Both the position numbers and the translations under genes were made by a program. Positions 18,288 through 29,833 of a stretch of 64,000 nt of DNA are shown here, in pieces. The notes under the pieces were generated by a model. That model searched no databases, had not been told where the DNA came from, and saw nothing but the letters and a program-made list of their open reading frames with translations. The stretch lies in the NCBI RefSeq assembly GCF_001558695.1, contig NZ_LNTU01000001.1, positions 992,001-1,056,000 of the forward strand, read 5' to 3'. Numbering within the stretch: position 1 is the stretch's first letter; each line of letters begins with the position of its first letter. Source of the DNA: Paramesorhizobium deserti. GTDB lineage: Bacteria; Pseudomonadota; Alphaproteobacteria; Rhizobiales; Rhizobiaceae.

Positions 18288-19310
18288 CTATCTTCTCGCT
18301 TCAATTACCTTGAAACCCTGCCCCTCCTCCAAAATCTCGACCAATCGGAAGAGCGGTTTCAGCGTCGCCTCATAGGGTAATTGGCGATTGGCGACGAGGA
18401 GCAGCCTGCCGCCAGGCTTGAGCCGGCGAGCGGCGGCAGCGATGAAAGCCTGTCCAAGCGAGACATCCGCCGCACGGCCTTCATGGAAAGGCGGGTTCAT
18501 TACCACTGTGTCATAGATTTCCGCCACCGGCTCGCTCACCAGATCATGCCAATGGAAAGAAAGTGGAATGTCGCCCGCAAGACCGGAAAGATTGCCGCGC
18601 GCGGCCTCCAGCGCCTCGAAATCCGCCTCATAGAGATCGATTTTGCTGAACTTTTCGGGATATTTCAGGCATTCCGCCGAGAGATAGCCCCAGCCGGCGC
18701 CGAAATCCGCCACAGCGCCGCTCAAGCGGCCTTCCAGATGGTGGGCGAGCAGCGCCGATCCCTTGTCGATTTCGCCATGCGAAAACATGCCCGGAGCGGT
18801 ATCGAACCTGCCGTCGACGCGTTTTGCGGCTGGGCGGAGAGCACTGATCGTCTCATCGGAGAGTTCGGCTGGCCGTTTCATCCAGAAGACGACGGCATGG
18901 TTCTTGGAAAGCCGGTCTTCCAGTTCCACGATTTTTCCTGCCCATTTGCGGAAACTGTCGATACCGAGTTTCTTTTCACCGCAGACAACGATCGCGCCGT
19001 CAGGCGCGACGCGCTGAAGGCTATCGGCAAACCATTGCTCGTTGCGGCCGCGATGCTTGCCAAGCAGCAGCATCCCGGCATCGAAACGGCCATTGCCTTC
19101 TACCCGGGGCACGACATGGAACCCTGCCCGCTCCAGCTTGTGATAATCCGGGCGGAACGGCTGGACGATTGTGAGCGCCTTTTTCCACGCCTCATCCAGC
19201 GCCGTATTCGCCTCGATACCAAAGGCAACGAAACTCTCGGCATCGCTCGGCGGCGGCAATATGCCGTTTTCAAAGGGCAAGAAGAGCGTTTGTTGTGCCG
19301 CGGAAGCCAT
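18288..19310 (-). CDS. RsmC-like rRNA (guanine-N2) methyltransferase
   Basis: SAM-dependent methylase of 340 residues with the two-domain build of RsmC/RlmG: a degenerate N-terminal domain (1-165) and a catalytic domain with V-A-D-F-G-A-G-W-G-Y-L (SAM motif I) and N-P-P-F-H, the base-flipping motif of N2-guanine methylases. Target likely 16S rRNA G1207, inferred from family. Convergent with tadD, with only 4 bases between the stops. Confidence 0.86.
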   Translation of the reverse strand: MASAAQQTLFLPFENGILPPPSDAESFVAFGIEANTALDEAWKKALTIVQPFRPDYHKLERAGFHVVPRVEGNGRFDAGMLLLGKHRGRNEQWFADSLQRVAPDGAIVVCGEKKLGIDSFRKWAGKIVELEDRLSKNHAVVFWMKRPAELSDETISALRPAAKRVDGRFDTAPGMFSHGEIDKGSALLAHHLEGRLSGAVADFGAGWGYLSAECLKYPEKFSKIDLYEADFEALEAARGNLSGLAGDIPLSFHWHDLVSEPVAEIYDTVVMNPPFHEGRAADVSLGQAFIAAAARRLKPGGRLLLVANRQLPYEATLKPLFRLVEILEEGQGFKVIEARR

Positions 19311-19361
19311 GGAAATGTCCTCTATCGTATCTTTCCGAGGAGCGGAATCATGGTCAAATAA

Positions 19362-19387
19362 AAAAGCGCGCCCGGAGGCGCGCTTTT
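19362..19387 (-). terminator. rho-independent terminator after pnp
   Basis: Arms AAAAGCGCGCC and GGCGCGCTTTT around a four-base loop, followed on the minus strand by TTTTATTTG, 20 bases after the pnp stop. Confidence 0.92.
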
Positions 19388-19407
19388 CCTGTTCGTCAAG
19401 CTGGAGA

Positions 19408-21561
19408 TCAATCCGCGTCGGCTTCCGCGTCTTCGGACTTCTTCTTTTCCTGGACGATTTCCTTGCCGGTCTCCTGGTCGACGACCTTCATCGACAGGCG
19501 AACCTTGCCGCGCTCGTCGAAGCCCATCAGCTTGACCCAGACCTTCTGGCCTTCCTTGACCACGTCGGAGGTTTTGGCAACGCGGTCCTGAGCGAGCTGC
19601 GAGATGTGGACAAGGCCGTCGCGCGGACCGAAGAAATTGACGAAAGCGCCGAAATCGGCTGTTTTGACGACCGTGCCTTCGTAGATTTCGCCGACTTCCG
19701 GCTCGGCAACGATGGAATGAATCCACTTGCGCGCCGCCTCGATCTCCTTGGCGTTGGACGAGGCGATCTTGACCGTGCCGTCATCCTCGATGTTGATCTT
19801 GGCGCCGGTCTTCTCGACGATCTCGCGGATGACCTTGCCGCCGGAACCGATCACGTCGCGGATCTTGTCGGTCGGGATGTTCATCACCTCGATGCGCGGA
19901 GCGAATTCGCCGAGCTCGGCGCGGGCGCTGGAGAGCGCCTTCGACATTTCGCCGAGGATGTGGCTGCGGCCACCCTTGGCCTGCTCCAGCGCCACTTTCA
20001 TGATCTCTTCGGTGATGCCGGCGATCTTGATGTCCATCTGCAGCGAGGTGATGCCGTTTTCCGTGCCGGCGACCTTGAAGTCCATATCGCCGAGATGATC
20101 CTCATCGCCGAGAATGTCCGAAAGGACGGCGAAGCGTTCGTCTTCCTTGATGAGGCCCATGGCGATACCTGCCACCGGACGCGCCAGCGGCACGCCGGCA
20201 TCCATCAGCGCCAGCGAGGTGCCGCAGACAGTCGCCATCGAGGACGAGCCGTTCGACTCGGTGATCTCGGAGACGGCGCGGATCGTGTAGGGGAACTGCT
20301 CCTTGGCGGGCAGCATCGGATGGATGGCGCGCCAGGCGAGCTTGCCGTGGCCGATCTCGCGGCGACCGGGCGAGCCCATGCGGCCCGTCTCACCAACGGA
20401 GAAGGGCGGGAAATTGTAATGCAGAAGGAAGGTTTCCTTGTACATGCCGGTCAGCGCGTCAACGAACTGCTCGTCCTCGCCGGTGCCGAGCGTGGCGACG
20501 ACGATCGCCTGGGTCTCGCCGCGGGTGAAGAGGGCCGAACCGTGGGTGCGCGGCAGGATGCCGGCTTCGGCGACGATCGGACGGACGGTCTTCAGGTCGC
20601 GGCCATCGATGCGGGTGCCGGTGTCAAGGATGTTCCAGCGCACGATCTTGGCCTGCAGCGACTTGAACACGGTCGCGATCTGCTCCGCGGTGTATTTGGT
20701 TTCTTCCGCGCCCTCGGGCAGGAAGTGCGCCTTGACCTTGGCCTTGGCGGCATCGACAGCGGCATAGCGCGCCTGCTTGTCGGTGATCTTGTAGGCCTCG
20801 CGCAGATCGCTCTCGATGAAGGCGAGCATTTCGGCTTCGACGGCCGAGAGGTCTTCCGGCTGGAAGTCGCGCGGCTCCTTGGCGGCCACTTCGGCAAGCT
20901 GGATGATCGCGTCGATCACCGGCTGGAACGCCTGCTGGCCGAACACGACGGCGCCGAGCATCACATCTTCAGGGAGTTCCTGGGCTTCCGATTCCACCAT
21001 CAGCACGGCTTCCGAGGTGCCGGCGACGACGAGATCGAGCTTGGATTCAGGCATTTCGTCGATATGCGGGTTCAGCACATACTGGCCGTTGATGTAGCCG
21101 ACGCGGGCGCCACCGATCGGGCCCATGAAGGGAACGCCGGAAAGCGTCAGCGCTGCGGAAGCGGCGACGATCGAGACGACGTCGGGATCATTCTCGAGGT
21201 CATGCTGCATGACCGTGACGATGACCTGCGTGTCGTTCTTGTAGCCATCGGCGAAGAGCGGACGGATCGGACGGTCGATCAGGCGGGAAACCAGCGTTTC
21301 CTTTTCGCTCGGACGGCCCTCGCGCTTGAAATAGCCACCCGGGATGCGGCCGGCCGCATAGGTCTTTTCCTGATAATTGACGGTGAGCGGGAAGAAATCC
21401 TGGCCCGGCTTCGGCTCCTTGGCGGAGACGACGGTGGCGAGAACGACGGTTTCGCCATAGGTGGCAAGCACAGCGCCGTCGGCCTGACGGGCGATCTTGC
21501 CGGTTTCGAGAATGAGCGGACGACCGCCCCATTCGATTTCGACTTTATGGGTGTTGAACAT
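19408..21561 (-). CDS. pnp: polynucleotide phosphorylase
   Basis: 3'-5' phosphorolytic exoribonuclease of RNA decay. The 717-residue product has two RNase PH cores (about 5-215 and 310-545), the linking alpha domain, a KH domain ([15 protein letters not shown]) and an S1 domain ([15 protein letters not shown]). The tail is rich in Glu/Asp/Lys. I chose [10 protein letters not shown] because AGGGACTAG precedes it; an ATG 33 bases upstream is less likely. Follows rpsO as in most bacteria. Confidence 0.97.
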   Translation of the reverse strand: MFNTHKVEIEWGGRPLILETGKIARQADGAVLATYGETVVLATVVSAKEPKPGQDFFPLTVNYQEKTYAAGRIPGGYFKREGRPSEKETLVSRLIDRPIRPLFADGYKNDTQVIVTVMQHDLENDPDVVSIVAASAALTLSGVPFMGPIGGARVGYINGQYVLNPHIDEMPESKLDLVVAGTSEAVLMVESEAQELPEDVMLGAVVFGQQAFQPVIDAIIQLAEVAAKEPRDFQPEDLSAVEAEMLAFIESDLREAYKITDKQARYAAVDAAKAKVKAHFLPEGAEETKYTAEQIATVFKSLQAKIVRWNILDTGTRIDGRDLKTVRPIVAEAGILPRTHGSALFTRGETQAIVVATLGTGEDEQFVDALTGMYKETFLLHYNFPPFSVGETGRMGSPGRREIGHGKLAWRAIHPMLPAKEQFPYTIRAVSEITESNGSSSMATVCGTSLALMDAGVPLARPVAGIAMGLIKEDERFAVLSDILGDEDHLGDMDFKVAGTENGITSLQMDIKIAGITEEIMKVALEQAKGGRSHILGEMSKALSSARAELGEFAPRIEVMNIPTDKIRDVIGSGGKVIREIVEKTGAKINIEDDGTVKIASSNAKEIEAARKWIHSIVAEPEVGEIYEGTVVKTADFGAFVNFFGPRDGLVHISQLAQDRVAKTSDVVKEGQKVWVKLMGFDERGKVRLSMKVVDQETGKEIVQEKKKSEDAEADAD

Positions 21562-21862
21562 ATCTAGTCCCTGGCATTTGGGAAAGCCGCGCATCCCTGC
21601 GCCTCACCTTCCCTGCTTCGTTAGCGGACAGGCCATGGGCAAGACAGCAGAAAGCTTGGGTAAATGAGGCCATACAGGCCAAGCTCTTTGCAATCCTGCC
21701 CCATGACAGGTCCATGGCAGGCTTCCGCGCAATTGAGCGGAGGCCTTTCAGGAGCGGTTCCGGCTTTAACGGAATATGACCCGCTCCAATTCTTCACAAA
21801 TCCGGGCATATCGAACCCGGATGGAATTCGGCGGGCGTCATGGACGCCCGCCGAGAAAATGC
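21562..21862. other. rpsO-pnp intergenic region with stem-loops
   Basis: No gene seen in this 301-base stretch. It holds the hairpins TCCGGG/CCCGGA (21801-21821) and an 11-base perfect stem CGGCGGGCGTC/GACGCCCGCCG (21829-21839 with 21843-21853), just after the rpsO stop on the minus strand. Stem-loops here are known in enterobacteria as terminator plus RNase III site controlling pnp; the same role is inferred, not shown. A GGAGCGGTTCC...CCGCTCC partial palindrome lies at about 21750-21786. Confidence 0.6.
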
Positions 21863-22132
21863 TTAGCGACGCAGGCCCAGCTTGCCGATCAGCGTCTTGT
21901 AGCGGCCTTCGTCCACGCCCTTGAGATAGTCAAGGAGACGGCGGCGCTGCGAGACGAGCTTCAAAAGACCACGACGGGAGTGATTGTCCTTCTTGTGGTC
22001 CTTGAAGTGCTCGGTCAGGTTGGAAATACGCTCGGAGAGAACGGCGACCTGGACTTCCGGAGAGCCGGTGTCGCCCGCTTTCGTGCCGTATTCCGTGATG
22101 AGGGCCTGTTTGCGTTCAGCAGTAATCGACAT
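21863..22132 (-). CDS. rpsO: ribosomal protein S15
   Basis: Primary 16S rRNA-binding protein of the 30S subunit, 89 residues from [11 protein letters not shown], the family length. The signature [17 protein letters not shown] is complete. The open frame extends 43 codons upstream, but that part is not S15-like. Located between truB and pnp in the conserved order. Confidence 0.98.
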   Translation of the reverse strand: MSITAERKQALITEYGTKAGDTGSPEVQVAVLSERISNLTEHFKDHKKDNHSRRGLLKLVSQRRRLLDYLKGVDEGRYKTLIGKLGLRR

Positions 22133-22316
22133 CGCAAATCCTTCCTTATGAGAGGAGAAAAAGTCGCCCACGGCCGGGATGTCGTCCAGCAGGGGCCGGT
22201 TCAATACGAGAGGGAAAACCCCATCGATGCGGCGCATATAGTGCAAAAGGCACGATAACACCAGTTATTTCTAACGATAGGCCCATTGGGCCGGCCGCTC
22301 TGCCCGAAAGGGAGCA

Positions 22317-22380
22317 GGGGAATGGGGGAGTACGGGAATATGTTTGCTCATAACTTATTCCCTTACTCCCCTACTCCCTT
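22317..22380. repeat. imperfect palindrome of the actcccctactccctt type
   Basis: Left arm 22317-22340 and right arm 22356-22380 are complementary at most positions. The right arm repeats the sequence found in the palindrome at 14628-14646. It overlaps the truB stop codon. It is probably a second member of a small palindromic repeat family used as a gene-end structure. Confidence 0.6.
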
Positions 22381-23356
22381 ATCCACCCGTAAAGACGCGT
22401 TTCGGCTTGAACTGGCCCTGCTCGACATAGCCGATGGCAAGAAGCCGGCCACGGGTCGTCACACAGGCCTCGTCCGCCTCGACCGGCGCATCGCGGCCGC
22501 GCAGGATCACCGGATTGCCCATGCGGATGCGGTGAGCCTGCTCGTCGGAAAGCGCCACCTGCGGCATGCAATCGAGCGCAGCCCCGGTATCGATCACCAG
22601 CGCGTCGAGAGCGCCGAAATCGCGAACCGGCATCACGACGTTCTCGCCCTCTTCCGTAGTCTGTTTTGGAGGGAGCGGCGGCCAGGCTGCCTCAAGCTCT
22701 TCCAGCGTGACCAGGTCTTCCGGCGTGAAGGGGGCGACCTCAACACGGCGCAGATCGGCTATATGGCCATAGCAGCCGAGATCACGGCCCATATCGCGGG
22801 CGAGCGAACGCACATAGGTGCCCTTGCCGCATTCGACCTCGAAGATTGCATGGGTATCATCAGGCGTCTCCACCAGATCGAGCCGGCCGATCTCGACCTC
22901 GCGCGCCGGGATTTCGACGCTCTCGCCCTCGCGCGCCAGATCATAGGCGCGTTCGCCGCCGATCTTGATAGCGGAGAACTGCGGCGGGATCTGCTGAATG
23001 ATGCCGGTATAGCGCGGCAGCAACGCCAGAATATCGTCCTTCGCGGGTCGCCTGGAAGAGCTCTGCGTCACGCCGCCCTCGAGATCATCGGTGGAGCGCT
23101 CCTCGCCCCAGGCGACGGTGAAACGATAGACCTTGGCGCCGTCCATGACGTAAGGCACCGTCTTGGTTGCCTCGCCGAGCGCAATCGGCAGCATGCCGGA
23201 GGCAAGCGGATCGAGCGTGCCCGCATGTCCCGCCTTCTCGGCATTGAACAGCCATTTGATCTTGGAGACCGCCTCGGTCGAGCCCATGCCTTTCGGCTTG
23301 TCGAACACCACCCAGCCGGAAATCGGCCGGCCTTTTTTCTTACCGCGTCTTGCCAT
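22379..23356 (-). CDS. truB: tRNA pseudouridine-55 synthase
   Basis: Makes pseudouridine 55 in the T loop of tRNAs. The 325-residue product carries the TruB motif [13 protein letters not shown] with catalytic Asp near residue 48, then K-x-Y-R-F-T-V and [10 protein letters not shown]-terminal extension forms the PUA-like part. The ATG at 23356 has GGGAG 8 bases upstream and overlaps the rbfA stop region. Confidence 0.96.
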   Translation of the reverse strand: MARRGKKKGRPISGWVVFDKPKGMGSTEAVSKIKWLFNAEKAGHAGTLDPLASGMLPIALGEATKTVPYVMDGAKVYRFTVAWGEERSTDDLEGGVTQSSSRRPAKDDILALLPRYTGIIQQIPPQFSAIKIGGERAYDLAREGESVEIPAREVEIGRLDLVETPDDTHAIFEVECGKGTYVRSLARDMGRDLGCYGHIADLRRVEVAPFTPEDLVTLEELEAAWPPLPPKQTTEEGENVVMPVRDFGALDALVIDTGAALDCMPQVALSDEQAHRIRMGNPVILRGRDAPVEADEACVTTRGRLLAIGYVEQGQFKPKRVFTGG

Positions 23357-23358
23357 TC

Positions 23359-23814
23359 TCAATCGCTCCCGCCGTCTCCACCATCCGTGCCGCCATCACC
23401 ATCGCCATCATCCTCATCGTCGTGGGGATGGGGCAGGTCGCGGGCGACTTCCGGCGAGCGCAGCAGCGCGTCGATCTTGGAGAAATTATCGAAACTGGTA
23501 TCCAGCCGGAAACGGAACTCCGGCATGTATTTCATCTGCCGCAATTGCGGCGCGATGCGGCCGCGAAGGAATTTCGCGTGCGCGTTCAGCGCCTTGATGA
23601 CGGCATCGCTGTCGATCGCACCAATCGGCGTGACGAAGCAGGTGGCTATCTTGAGGTCCGGCGACATGCGCACTTCGGAGACAGAAAGCACGCTGTATTC
23701 CAGAACAGGGTCGCTGACCTCGCCACGCTGAAGAACATTGCTCAGAACGTGGCGGACCTGCTCGCCGACGCGGAGCTGGCGCTGCGAGAGGCCGGAAGAA
23801 GAAGAACGAGACAT
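23359..23814 (-). CDS. rbfA: ribosome-binding factor A
   Basis: KH-like 30S maturation factor. The 151-residue product has the core [10 protein letters not shown] and [12 protein letters not shown] (about 15-125). It then has a strongly acidic Asp/Gly tail ([10 protein letters not shown]) that is longer than in E. coli RbfA and typical of Rhizobiales. Between infB and truB. Confidence 0.95.
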   Translation of the reverse strand: MSRSSSSGLSQRQLRVGEQVRHVLSNVLQRGEVSDPVLEYSVLSVSEVRMSPDLKIATCFVTPIGAIDSDAVIKALNAHAKFLRGRIAPQLRQMKYMPEFRFRLDTSFDNFSKIDALLRSPEVARDLPHPHDDEDDGDGDGGTDGGDGGSD

Positions 23815-23834
23815 AGGCGATAATCCCAGGAAAC

Positions 23835-23865
23835 CGCGTCTGCCGGGATCAGACCGGCAGACGCG
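23835..23865 (-). terminator. hairpin after infB
   Basis: Arms CGCGTCTGCCG (23835-23845) and CGGCAGACGCG (23855-23865), 11 perfect pairs, in the 134-base infB-rbfA gap. No strong T-run follows, so it may be a partial terminator or a processing site that lowers expression of rbfA and truB. Confidence 0.6.
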
Positions 23866-23948
23866 TCCATCATGTCATTGCCGGCGTGCCGTCGCGACCG
23901 GGACCTCAGTGGTCCGGAAATCAGCAGCCAGCCAGCAGGCGGTCGGTG

Positions 23949-26561
23949 TCAGAGCGTACGCGTGACGTGCTCGACGCGGAAGGCCTCGATGATATCGCCA
24001 GCGCGGATATCGTCGTAGTTCTCGAACGCCATGCCGCATTCCTGGCCCGCCGGCACTTCGGCGACTTCGTCCTTGAAGCGCTTGAGCGTCTTGAGCTTGC
24101 CTTCGTGGATGACGACGTTGTCGCGGATGAGGCGGACGCCCGCACCACGCTCGACCTTGCCTTCGGTGACGCGGCAGCCCGCGACCTTGCCGACCTTGGT
24201 GATATTGAAGACCTCGAGGATCTCCGCATTGCCGAGGAAGGTTTCGCGGCGCTCCGGCGAGAGCAGGCCCGACATTGCCGCTTTCACATCGTCCACCAGA
24301 TCGTAGATGATGTTGTAATAGCGGATTTCGGTGCCCTGCTGTTCGGCCGCGTCACGCGCCTGCTTGTTGGCGCGCACGTTGAAGCCGATGATCGCAGCGT
24401 TGGAGGCTTCCGCCAGCGACACGTCGCTCTCGGTAATACCACCGGCACCGGAATGCACGATGCGTGCCCGCACCTCGTCGGTGCCGAGCTTGTCCAGCGC
24501 GCCGGCAATGGCTTCGATCGAACCCTGCACGTCGCCCTTGATGACCAGCGGGAATTCCTTCACGCCGCTCACCTGCAGCTGGTTCATCATCTGCTCGAGC
24601 GAGCCGCGCGAACCGGCCTGCCTTGCGACAGCCTTCTCACGGGCCAGACGCTGGCGATACTCGGAGATCTCGCGGGCACGGGCCTCGTTCTCAACCACCG
24701 CGATGCGGTCGCCTGCCTGCGGCGGCCCCTGAAGGCCCAGAATCTCGACCGGCATCGCTGGCCCGGCTTCCTTGACGTTCTCGCCACGATCGTTGACGAG
24801 CGCACGCACGCGGCCCCATTCGCTACCGGCAACGATGATGTCGCCGGGATGCAGCGTACCCTTCTGAACGAGAACGGTGGCGACGGAACCACGGCCGCGG
24901 TCAAGCTTCGCCTCGATGACGACGCCTTCCGCGGTACGCTCCGGATCCGCCTTCAGGTCGAGGATTTCAGCCTGGAGCAGGATCGATTCCAGAAGCTTGT
25001 CGAGGCCGGCGCCGGTCTTGGCCGAAACCTCGACATCGAGCGTCTCACCGCCCATCGATTCGACGAAAACCTCGTGCTGCAGAAGCCCGGTGCGGACTTT
25101 CTGCGGGTCGGCATCCGGCTTGTCGATCTTGTTGATGGCAACGATGATCGGCACGCCCGCCGCCTTGGCGTGATTGATCGATTCGATCGTCTGCGGCATG
25201 ACGCTGTCATCCGCAGCCACCACCAGGATCGCGATATCGGTCGCCTGCGCGCCACGGGCGCGCATCGCGGTGAAGGCGGCGTGGCCCGGCGTATCGATGA
25301 AGGTGATCTTCTGGCCGTTCTGCTCGACCTGATAAGCGCCGATATGCTGGGTGATGCCGCCGGCCTCGCCGGAAACGACATTGGCATGACGGATGGCATC
25401 GAGCAGCGAGGTCTTGCCGTGATCGACATGGCCCATGATGGTAACCACGGGCGGACGCGGCTTCATCGCTTCCGCCTTGTCCTCGACATTGAAGATGCCT
25501 TCCTCGACGTCGGATTCAGCAACACGGCGCACGGTGTGGCCGAACTCCTCGGCGATCAGCTGCGCCATATCCGCATCGATCACGTCGCCGGGCTTCATCA
25601 TCTGGCCCTGCTTCATCAGATATTTGATGACGTCGACCGAGCGCTCGGTCATGCGCTGCGCCAGTTCCTGGATGGTGATGGTCTCGGGGACAGTCACCTC
25701 GCGCGAGATCTTCTCGCGGTTTTCCTGATACATCGCGCGCTTGGCTTTTTCCTGACGGCGGCGCATGGCCGACAGCGAACGCCCGCGGGCGGTGTCGTCA
25801 TCGAGAGCGCTGGTCAGCGTCAGCTTGCCGCGGCGGCGGTCGTCATCCGACTTGGTGACCTTGGGCGTGCGCACTTCCGGCTTGGCCGGGACGCCACGGC
25901 GGACACCAGCGGGCCCACGACGCTCTTCTTCCTCATCGGCGACCAGAGGCCCTTTGCGCACGGGCGCGGCCGGCTTGAGTGCGACGGCATCCTGTGCGGG
26001 AGCCTGCTCCGGCGACCGCTTGCGGGCTTCCTCCTCGGCGCGCTTGCGCGCTTCGGCTTCGGCCTTCAGGCGGGCTTCCTCCTCGGCCTGACGGCGGGCG
26101 GATTCCTCACGCTCCTTGGCGCGGCGTTCTTCTTCCTCGGCACGGCGCTTCGCTTCCTCGGCAGCACGCGCACGTTCCTCGGCATCGCGCACCTTCGCGC
26201 CCTCGAGCGCGCGGCGGCGCGCCTCGATCTCCGAACGCGACAGGGTGTTCAGCACCATGCCTGACCGGTCCGCGGGGGTGGGACGCGGCGGAGGCGGGGT
26301 TTCGGTGCGCGGTGTCGGCTGCGGCGCCACATGCGGCTTCGTCACAGGCTGGGCCACGGGCGCAGCAGCCGCCGGCGTCTCCGGCTTTTCGTCGGGCCGA
26401 GAAAACTTGCGCTTCTTCGTTTCAACGACAACGGACTTCGTGCGCCCGTGGCTGAAATTCTGCCGCACGGTGCTCTGCTCGACGCCGGGCCGCTTCAGGG
26501 TCAACGTCTTTTTCGTATTGACGCTCAGCGTCTTGTCGTCGGTCGATTTGCTATCGCTCAT
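23949..26561 (-). CDS. infB: translation initiation factor IF-2
   Basis: GTPase that places initiator tRNA on the 30S subunit. The 870 residues comprise an Arg/Glu/Ala-rich charged N-terminus (about 120-200, nearly all helix-forming), an IF2 N-domain and the G domain: G1 G-H-V-D-H-G-K-T-S near residue 375, G3 D-T-P-G-H and G4 N-K-I-D. Domains II-IV follow. Its ATG overlaps the ylxR stop (ATGA). Length and layout are normal. Confidence 0.98.
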   Translation of the reverse strand: MSDSKSTDDKTLSVNTKKTLTLKRPGVEQSTVRQNFSHGRTKSVVVETKKRKFSRPDEKPETPAAAAPVAQPVTKPHVAPQPTPRTETPPPPRPTPADRSGMVLNTLSRSEIEARRRALEGAKVRDAEERARAAEEAKRRAEEEERRAKEREESARRQAEEEARLKAEAEARKRAEEEARKRSPEQAPAQDAVALKPAAPVRKGPLVADEEEERRGPAGVRRGVPAKPEVRTPKVTKSDDDRRRGKLTLTSALDDDTARGRSLSAMRRRQEKAKRAMYQENREKISREVTVPETITIQELAQRMTERSVDVIKYLMKQGQMMKPGDVIDADMAQLIAEEFGHTVRRVAESDVEEGIFNVEDKAEAMKPRPPVVTIMGHVDHGKTSLLDAIRHANVVSGEAGGITQHIGAYQVEQNGQKITFIDTPGHAAFTAMRARGAQATDIAILVVAADDSVMPQTIESINHAKAAGVPIIVAINKIDKPDADPQKVRTGLLQHEVFVESMGGETLDVEVSAKTGAGLDKLLESILLQAEILDLKADPERTAEGVVIEAKLDRGRGSVATVLVQKGTLHPGDIIVAGSEWGRVRALVNDRGENVKEAGPAMPVEILGLQGPPQAGDRIAVVENEARAREISEYRQRLAREKAVARQAGSRGSLEQMMNQLQVSGVKEFPLVIKGDVQGSIEAIAGALDKLGTDEVRARIVHSGAGGITESDVSLAEASNAAIIGFNVRANKQARDAAEQQGTEIRYYNIIYDLVDDVKAAMSGLLSPERRETFLGNAEILEVFNITKVGKVAGCRVTEGKVERGAGVRLIRDNVVIHEGKLKTLKRFKDEVAEVPAGQECGMAFENYDDIRAGDIIEAFRVEHVTRTL

Positions 26562-27211
26562 TCCGTTTCCGTTTCCTTCGCGGCATCAGCCGCATATCTG
26601 TCCGAATTCGTTGCGCTTCCGCCGCGAAAATGATGCAGCAGATGCGCCCGCGTGACGAACCCGTTCGCCGCCATTCCTTCAAGCACGGCAGCATGTATCA
26701 CATTTCCGCCCCCGAATGCCAAATCCATTTCGTCTCCCGTAAAAAGAGACAGGGCGGGGATATCAGGTCCGCCGGCATATACAAGCGCGCGACGGGCTTG
26801 ATCGAGCTTTCTGACGCCATCGGCGGCGGCCTCCTGCACATGCAGAACCATGACCGCCTTGCCGCTGCGTATGGCGGCGTCGACCTTGGCCGAACCCGTC
26901 ACCACGACACCCGATTTGCGCGCCAGCGCCAGGCTGCCGAGCGCGGACTTCATCAAAAGCCGGTCCACCAGCGCGCCCAGATCGTCAGGCGCGGTCACGC
27001 TCTCCTTCAGAGCGCGGGGGAACAGCTTGCGGCGCGCCGCTTCATCCACATGGCGCCGCTCCGCCTTGACCCAGCAGCCGCGACCGGGAAGGTTGCGCTT
27101 CAAATCCGGGACGACGGAGCCATCAGGCCCGGCCACGAACCGGATCATGTCTTCGGCGGGACCGCTTTCGCGCGTGACGATACAGGTCCTATCGTTCATC
27201 TCCGGTCCCAC
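26558..27211 (-). CDS. YlxR/DUF448 RNA-binding protein fused to an L7Ae-like domain
   Basis: Product of 217 residues with an N-terminal YlxR fold (about 1-85: [16 protein letters not shown]) and a C-terminal ribosomal L7Ae/L30e-like region (about 90-190: [11 protein letters not shown]). This fusion is the common alphaproteobacterial form in the nusA-infB operon. The GTG at 27211 has GGGAG six bases upstream; the ATG at 27199 (M-N-D-R-T) is an alternative. Role in translation or RNA binding is inferred from context. Confidence 0.88.
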   Translation of the reverse strand: MGPEMNDRTCIVTRESGPAEDMIRFVAGPDGSVVPDLKRNLPGRGCWVKAERRHVDEAARRKLFPRALKESVTAPDDLGALVDRLLMKSALGSLALARKSGVVVTGSAKVDAAIRSGKAVMVLHVQEAAADGVRKLDQARRALVYAGGPDIPALSLFTGDEMDLAFGGGNVIHAAVLEGMAANGFVTRAHLLHHFRGGSATNSDRYAADAAKETETE

Positions 27212-27291
27212 GCGGCACTCCCGCCTTCAGCGCACCATACCAACTCCATCCGCTTGGCGCCCCAACCGATCTCCGGAGCGCCAAGGCGGCT

Positions 27292-28902
27292 TTACTCCGC
27301 GGCCGGCTCGCCTGCCATTTCCTCAGCGGCTTCCTCTTCGTCCTTCGCCAGATCCTCTTCCGTGATCCAGCCGCATTGCAGGCGCGCGGCAAGAACCATC
27401 TGCTCCGCGTCGGCGCGCGAAACCTCGAAGGGCGTCAGTACGCCGGGATGGTTGACCGTCTCGCCTTCCTTACGCTCGCGCCAGCCGACCAGATCGTCGA
27501 CGGCATAGCCTGCGAAATCCTCGACGGTTTTCACGCCATCCTCGCCGAGCGCCACCAGCATTGCGGTGGTCATCCCCGGCAGTTCGCGCAGTTCGTCCGA
27601 AACGCCGAGTTCCTTGCGGCGCTCATCGCGCTCGCCCTCGATACGATCGAGATATTCCCTGGCACGCTCCTGGATTTCGCTTGCCGTATCTTCGTCGAAA
27701 CCGTCGATGGATGCAATCTCATCGGATTCGACAAAGGCGATTTCCTCGACCGAGGCGAAGCCTTCCGATGCCAGTACCTGGCCGACCATCTCATCGACAT
27801 TGAGGGCATCCATGAAGAGGTTCGAACGCTCGACGAATTCCTTCTGGCGGCGTTCGGATTCCTCCTGCTCCGTCAGAATGTCGATGTCCCAGCCGGTGAG
27901 CTGCGATGCCAGGCGGACATTCTGCCCGCGGCGGCCAATCGCAAGAGATAGTTGGTCATCCGGGACGACAACTTCAATACGTTCCGCGTCTTCATCGAGC
28001 ACGACCTTGGCCACTTCGGCCGGCTGAAGGGCGTTGACGATGAAGGAAGCCGCATCGGGGGACCACGGAATAATGTCGATCTTTTCGCCCTGCAGTTCGG
28101 CGACCACCGCCTGAACGCGTGAGCCGCGCATACCAACGCAGGCGCCGACGGGATCGATGGAGGCATCGCGCGAGATGACGGCGATCTTGGCGCGCGAGCC
28201 CGGATCGCGGGCCACCGACTTGATCTCGATGATGCCGTCATAGATCTCGGGCACTTCCATGGTGAAGAGCTTCGCCATGAACTGCGGATGGGTGCGCGAC
28301 AGGAAGATCTGCGGTCCACGCTGCTCGCGGCGCACATCATAGACATAGGCGCGGATGCGATCGCCATAGCGGAAGGTTTCGCGCGGGATCAGTTCGTCAC
28401 GGCGGACGATGGCCTCGCCACGGCCGAGATCGACGATGACGTTACCGTATTCGACGCGCTTGACGGTGCCATTGATGATTTCGCCGACGCGATCCTTGTA
28501 TTCGTCATACTGCCGGTCGCGCTCGGCCTCGCGCACCTTCTGCACGATGACCTGCTTGGCCGACTGGGCGGCGATCCGGCCAAAATCCATCGGCGGCAGC
28601 TGGTCGGCGATGAAATCGCCGATCTGCGCATCGGGATTGCGCTCGCGGGCCACATCAAGCGACACCTGCGTGGCGTAATCCTCGACCGTCTCCACGACTT
28701 CGAGAAGACGCTGCAGCTTGATCTCGCCGGTCTTGGCGTTGATGTCTGCGCGGATGTTGGTTTCCTGTCCGTAGCGTGAGCGCGCCGCCTTCTGGATGGC
28801 GTCGGCCATCGCCGCGATGACGATTTCGCGGTCGATCGACTTCTCGCGCGCGACCGCATCGGCGATCTGCAGAAGCTCTAGCCTGTTTGCACTGACTGCC
28901 AT
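27292..28902 (-). CDS. nusA: transcription termination/antitermination factor NusA
   Basis: RNA polymerase-associated elongation factor. The 536 residues contain an N-terminal polymerase-binding domain, S1 (about 130-200), KH1/KH2 with [11 protein letters not shown] and [10 protein letters not shown], then C-terminal acidic repeats with a Glu/Ala tail. AAAAGGAGAG precedes the chosen ATG (M-A-V-S-A-N-R-L); an ATG 21 bases upstream is not used. Second gene of the rimP-nusA-infB operon. Confidence 0.98.
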   Translation of the reverse strand: MAVSANRLELLQIADAVAREKSIDREIVIAAMADAIQKAARSRYGQETNIRADINAKTGEIKLQRLLEVVETVEDYATQVSLDVARERNPDAQIGDFIADQLPPMDFGRIAAQSAKQVIVQKVREAERDRQYDEYKDRVGEIINGTVKRVEYGNVIVDLGRGEAIVRRDELIPRETFRYGDRIRAYVYDVRREQRGPQIFLSRTHPQFMAKLFTMEVPEIYDGIIEIKSVARDPGSRAKIAVISRDASIDPVGACVGMRGSRVQAVVAELQGEKIDIIPWSPDAASFIVNALQPAEVAKVVLDEDAERIEVVVPDDQLSLAIGRRGQNVRLASQLTGWDIDILTEQEESERRQKEFVERSNLFMDALNVDEMVGQVLASEGFASVEEIAFVESDEIASIDGFDEDTASEIQERAREYLDRIEGERDERRKELGVSDELRELPGMTTAMLVALGEDGVKTVEDFAGYAVDDLVGWRERKEGETVNHPGVLTPFEVSRADAEQMVLAARLQCGWITEEDLAKDEEEAAEEMAGEPAAE

Positions 28903-29012
28903 TGTTCTCTCCTTTTGTCGCAAATCCGGGCGGAAAACCGCTTCACACTTTCCTGGATTTGCTCATTGGTGTCGCGCCCGCGATTTTCCTCATCGCCGGG
29001 CGCTTAAAATCG

Positions 29013-29705
29013 TTAAGATCGATTCCTGTCTGCGTCGTTTCCGCCCGCGCCGCTTTCGTCTTCCACCTGCTCTTCCAGCGAGCCCGCGTCGTCATCAGGG
29101 ATACGGCCCTCGCGCAGCGCCTTGTCCTTGCGCAGCGCATCGCGGATCAGATCGTCGGTCAGGATCAGCCGCGCATCGGCAACCAGATCGAACGGGATTT
29201 GCACGACGGGATCACCGCCATAGCTCGCCTGATCGCTCTCGATGGTCACGCTCTCCGCATCGACCGCGGTAATGCGGCCACGGAATTTCTTGCGGCCATT
29301 ATGGATGAGCGAAGTCTCGACCTTGGCGATATGGCCCTGCCAGTCGGCGAAATCCGACTTGCGGACCAGCGGCCGGTCGATGCCGGGCGAGGAAACCTCC
29401 AGATGATATTTGCGGTCGATCGGGTCCTCGACGTCGAGAACCGGCGAGACCGTGCGGCTGACGAGCTCGCAATCCTCCACCGTCATCGTGCCGTCGAAGC
29501 GCTCGGCCATGATCTGCAGCGTCAGGCCGTTGAGGCCGGAGAGCCGGACCCGCACCAGGCGAAAGCCCAGCGCCTCCAGCACCGGCTCGATAATGTTTGC
29601 TACGCGCGCATCGATACCGGTTTCGCGGATGATCCGCTCGTCACCAGCAGGCGCTCCATTTTCCTGGAGCTCGTTTTCATGAAGCTTTGCAGCTTTTTCC
29701 GTCAC
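29013..29705 (-). CDS. rimP: ribosome maturation factor RimP
   Basis: 30S assembly factor, 230 residues. The N-terminal half has G-F-R-L-V-R-V-R and [10 protein letters not shown]; the middle has the signature [14 protein letters not shown]. An acidic C-terminal extension (about 190-230) is longer than in E. coli RimP (about 150). Start is a GTG. First gene of the operon; the promoter and a terminator-like leader lie just upstream (29747-29833). Confidence 0.94.
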   Translation of the reverse strand: MTEKAAKLHENELQENGAPAGDERIIRETGIDARVANIIEPVLEALGFRLVRVRLSGLNGLTLQIMAERFDGTMTVEDCELVSRTVSPVLDVEDPIDRKYHLEVSSPGIDRPLVRKSDFADWQGHIAKVETSLIHNGRKKFRGRITAVDAESVTIESDQASYGGDPVVQIPFDLVADARLILTDDLIRDALRKDKALREGRIPDDDAGSLEEQVEDESGAGGNDADRNRS

Positions 29706-29746
29706 CCGGACCCATTCCTTTTTGGCTTAACCGGCCGTCAGGTAAC

Positions 29747-29780
29747 AAAAAAGAGCGGGACCGGTCGGACCCACTCTTGT
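29747..29780 (-). terminator. terminator-like hairpin in the rimP leader (possible attenuator)
   Basis: On the minus strand an AAGAGtGGG...CCCgCTCTT stem (one G-T pair) is followed by TTTTTTG. It lies between the rimP promoter and the rimP GTG, so full-length transcription must pass it. This is where the operon could be attenuated, for example by NusA itself; that is inference. Confidence 0.7.
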
Positions 29781-29804
29781 TCTAACGACCAAGAATTTGA
29801 CTTT

Positions 29805-29833
29805 TATATACCCGATGAAGCGACGTTTTTCAA
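29805..29833 (-). promoter_or_regulatory. near-consensus sigma-70 promoter for rimP-nusA-infB
   Basis: Minus strand: -35 TTGAAA (29828-29833), 17-base spacer, -10 TATATA (29805-29810). Transcription should start at about 29798, about 93 bases before the rimP start. Confidence 0.75.

Noticed and set aside
19171-21567. 798-codon plus-strand open frame opposite pnp
   Set aside because: Exact shadow of pnp in GC-rich DNA; composition dominated by Asp/Arg/Gly/Leu and no domain visible.
23886-26264. 792-codon plus-strand open frame opposite infB
   Set aside because: Shadow of infB; no start signals and no recognisable motif.
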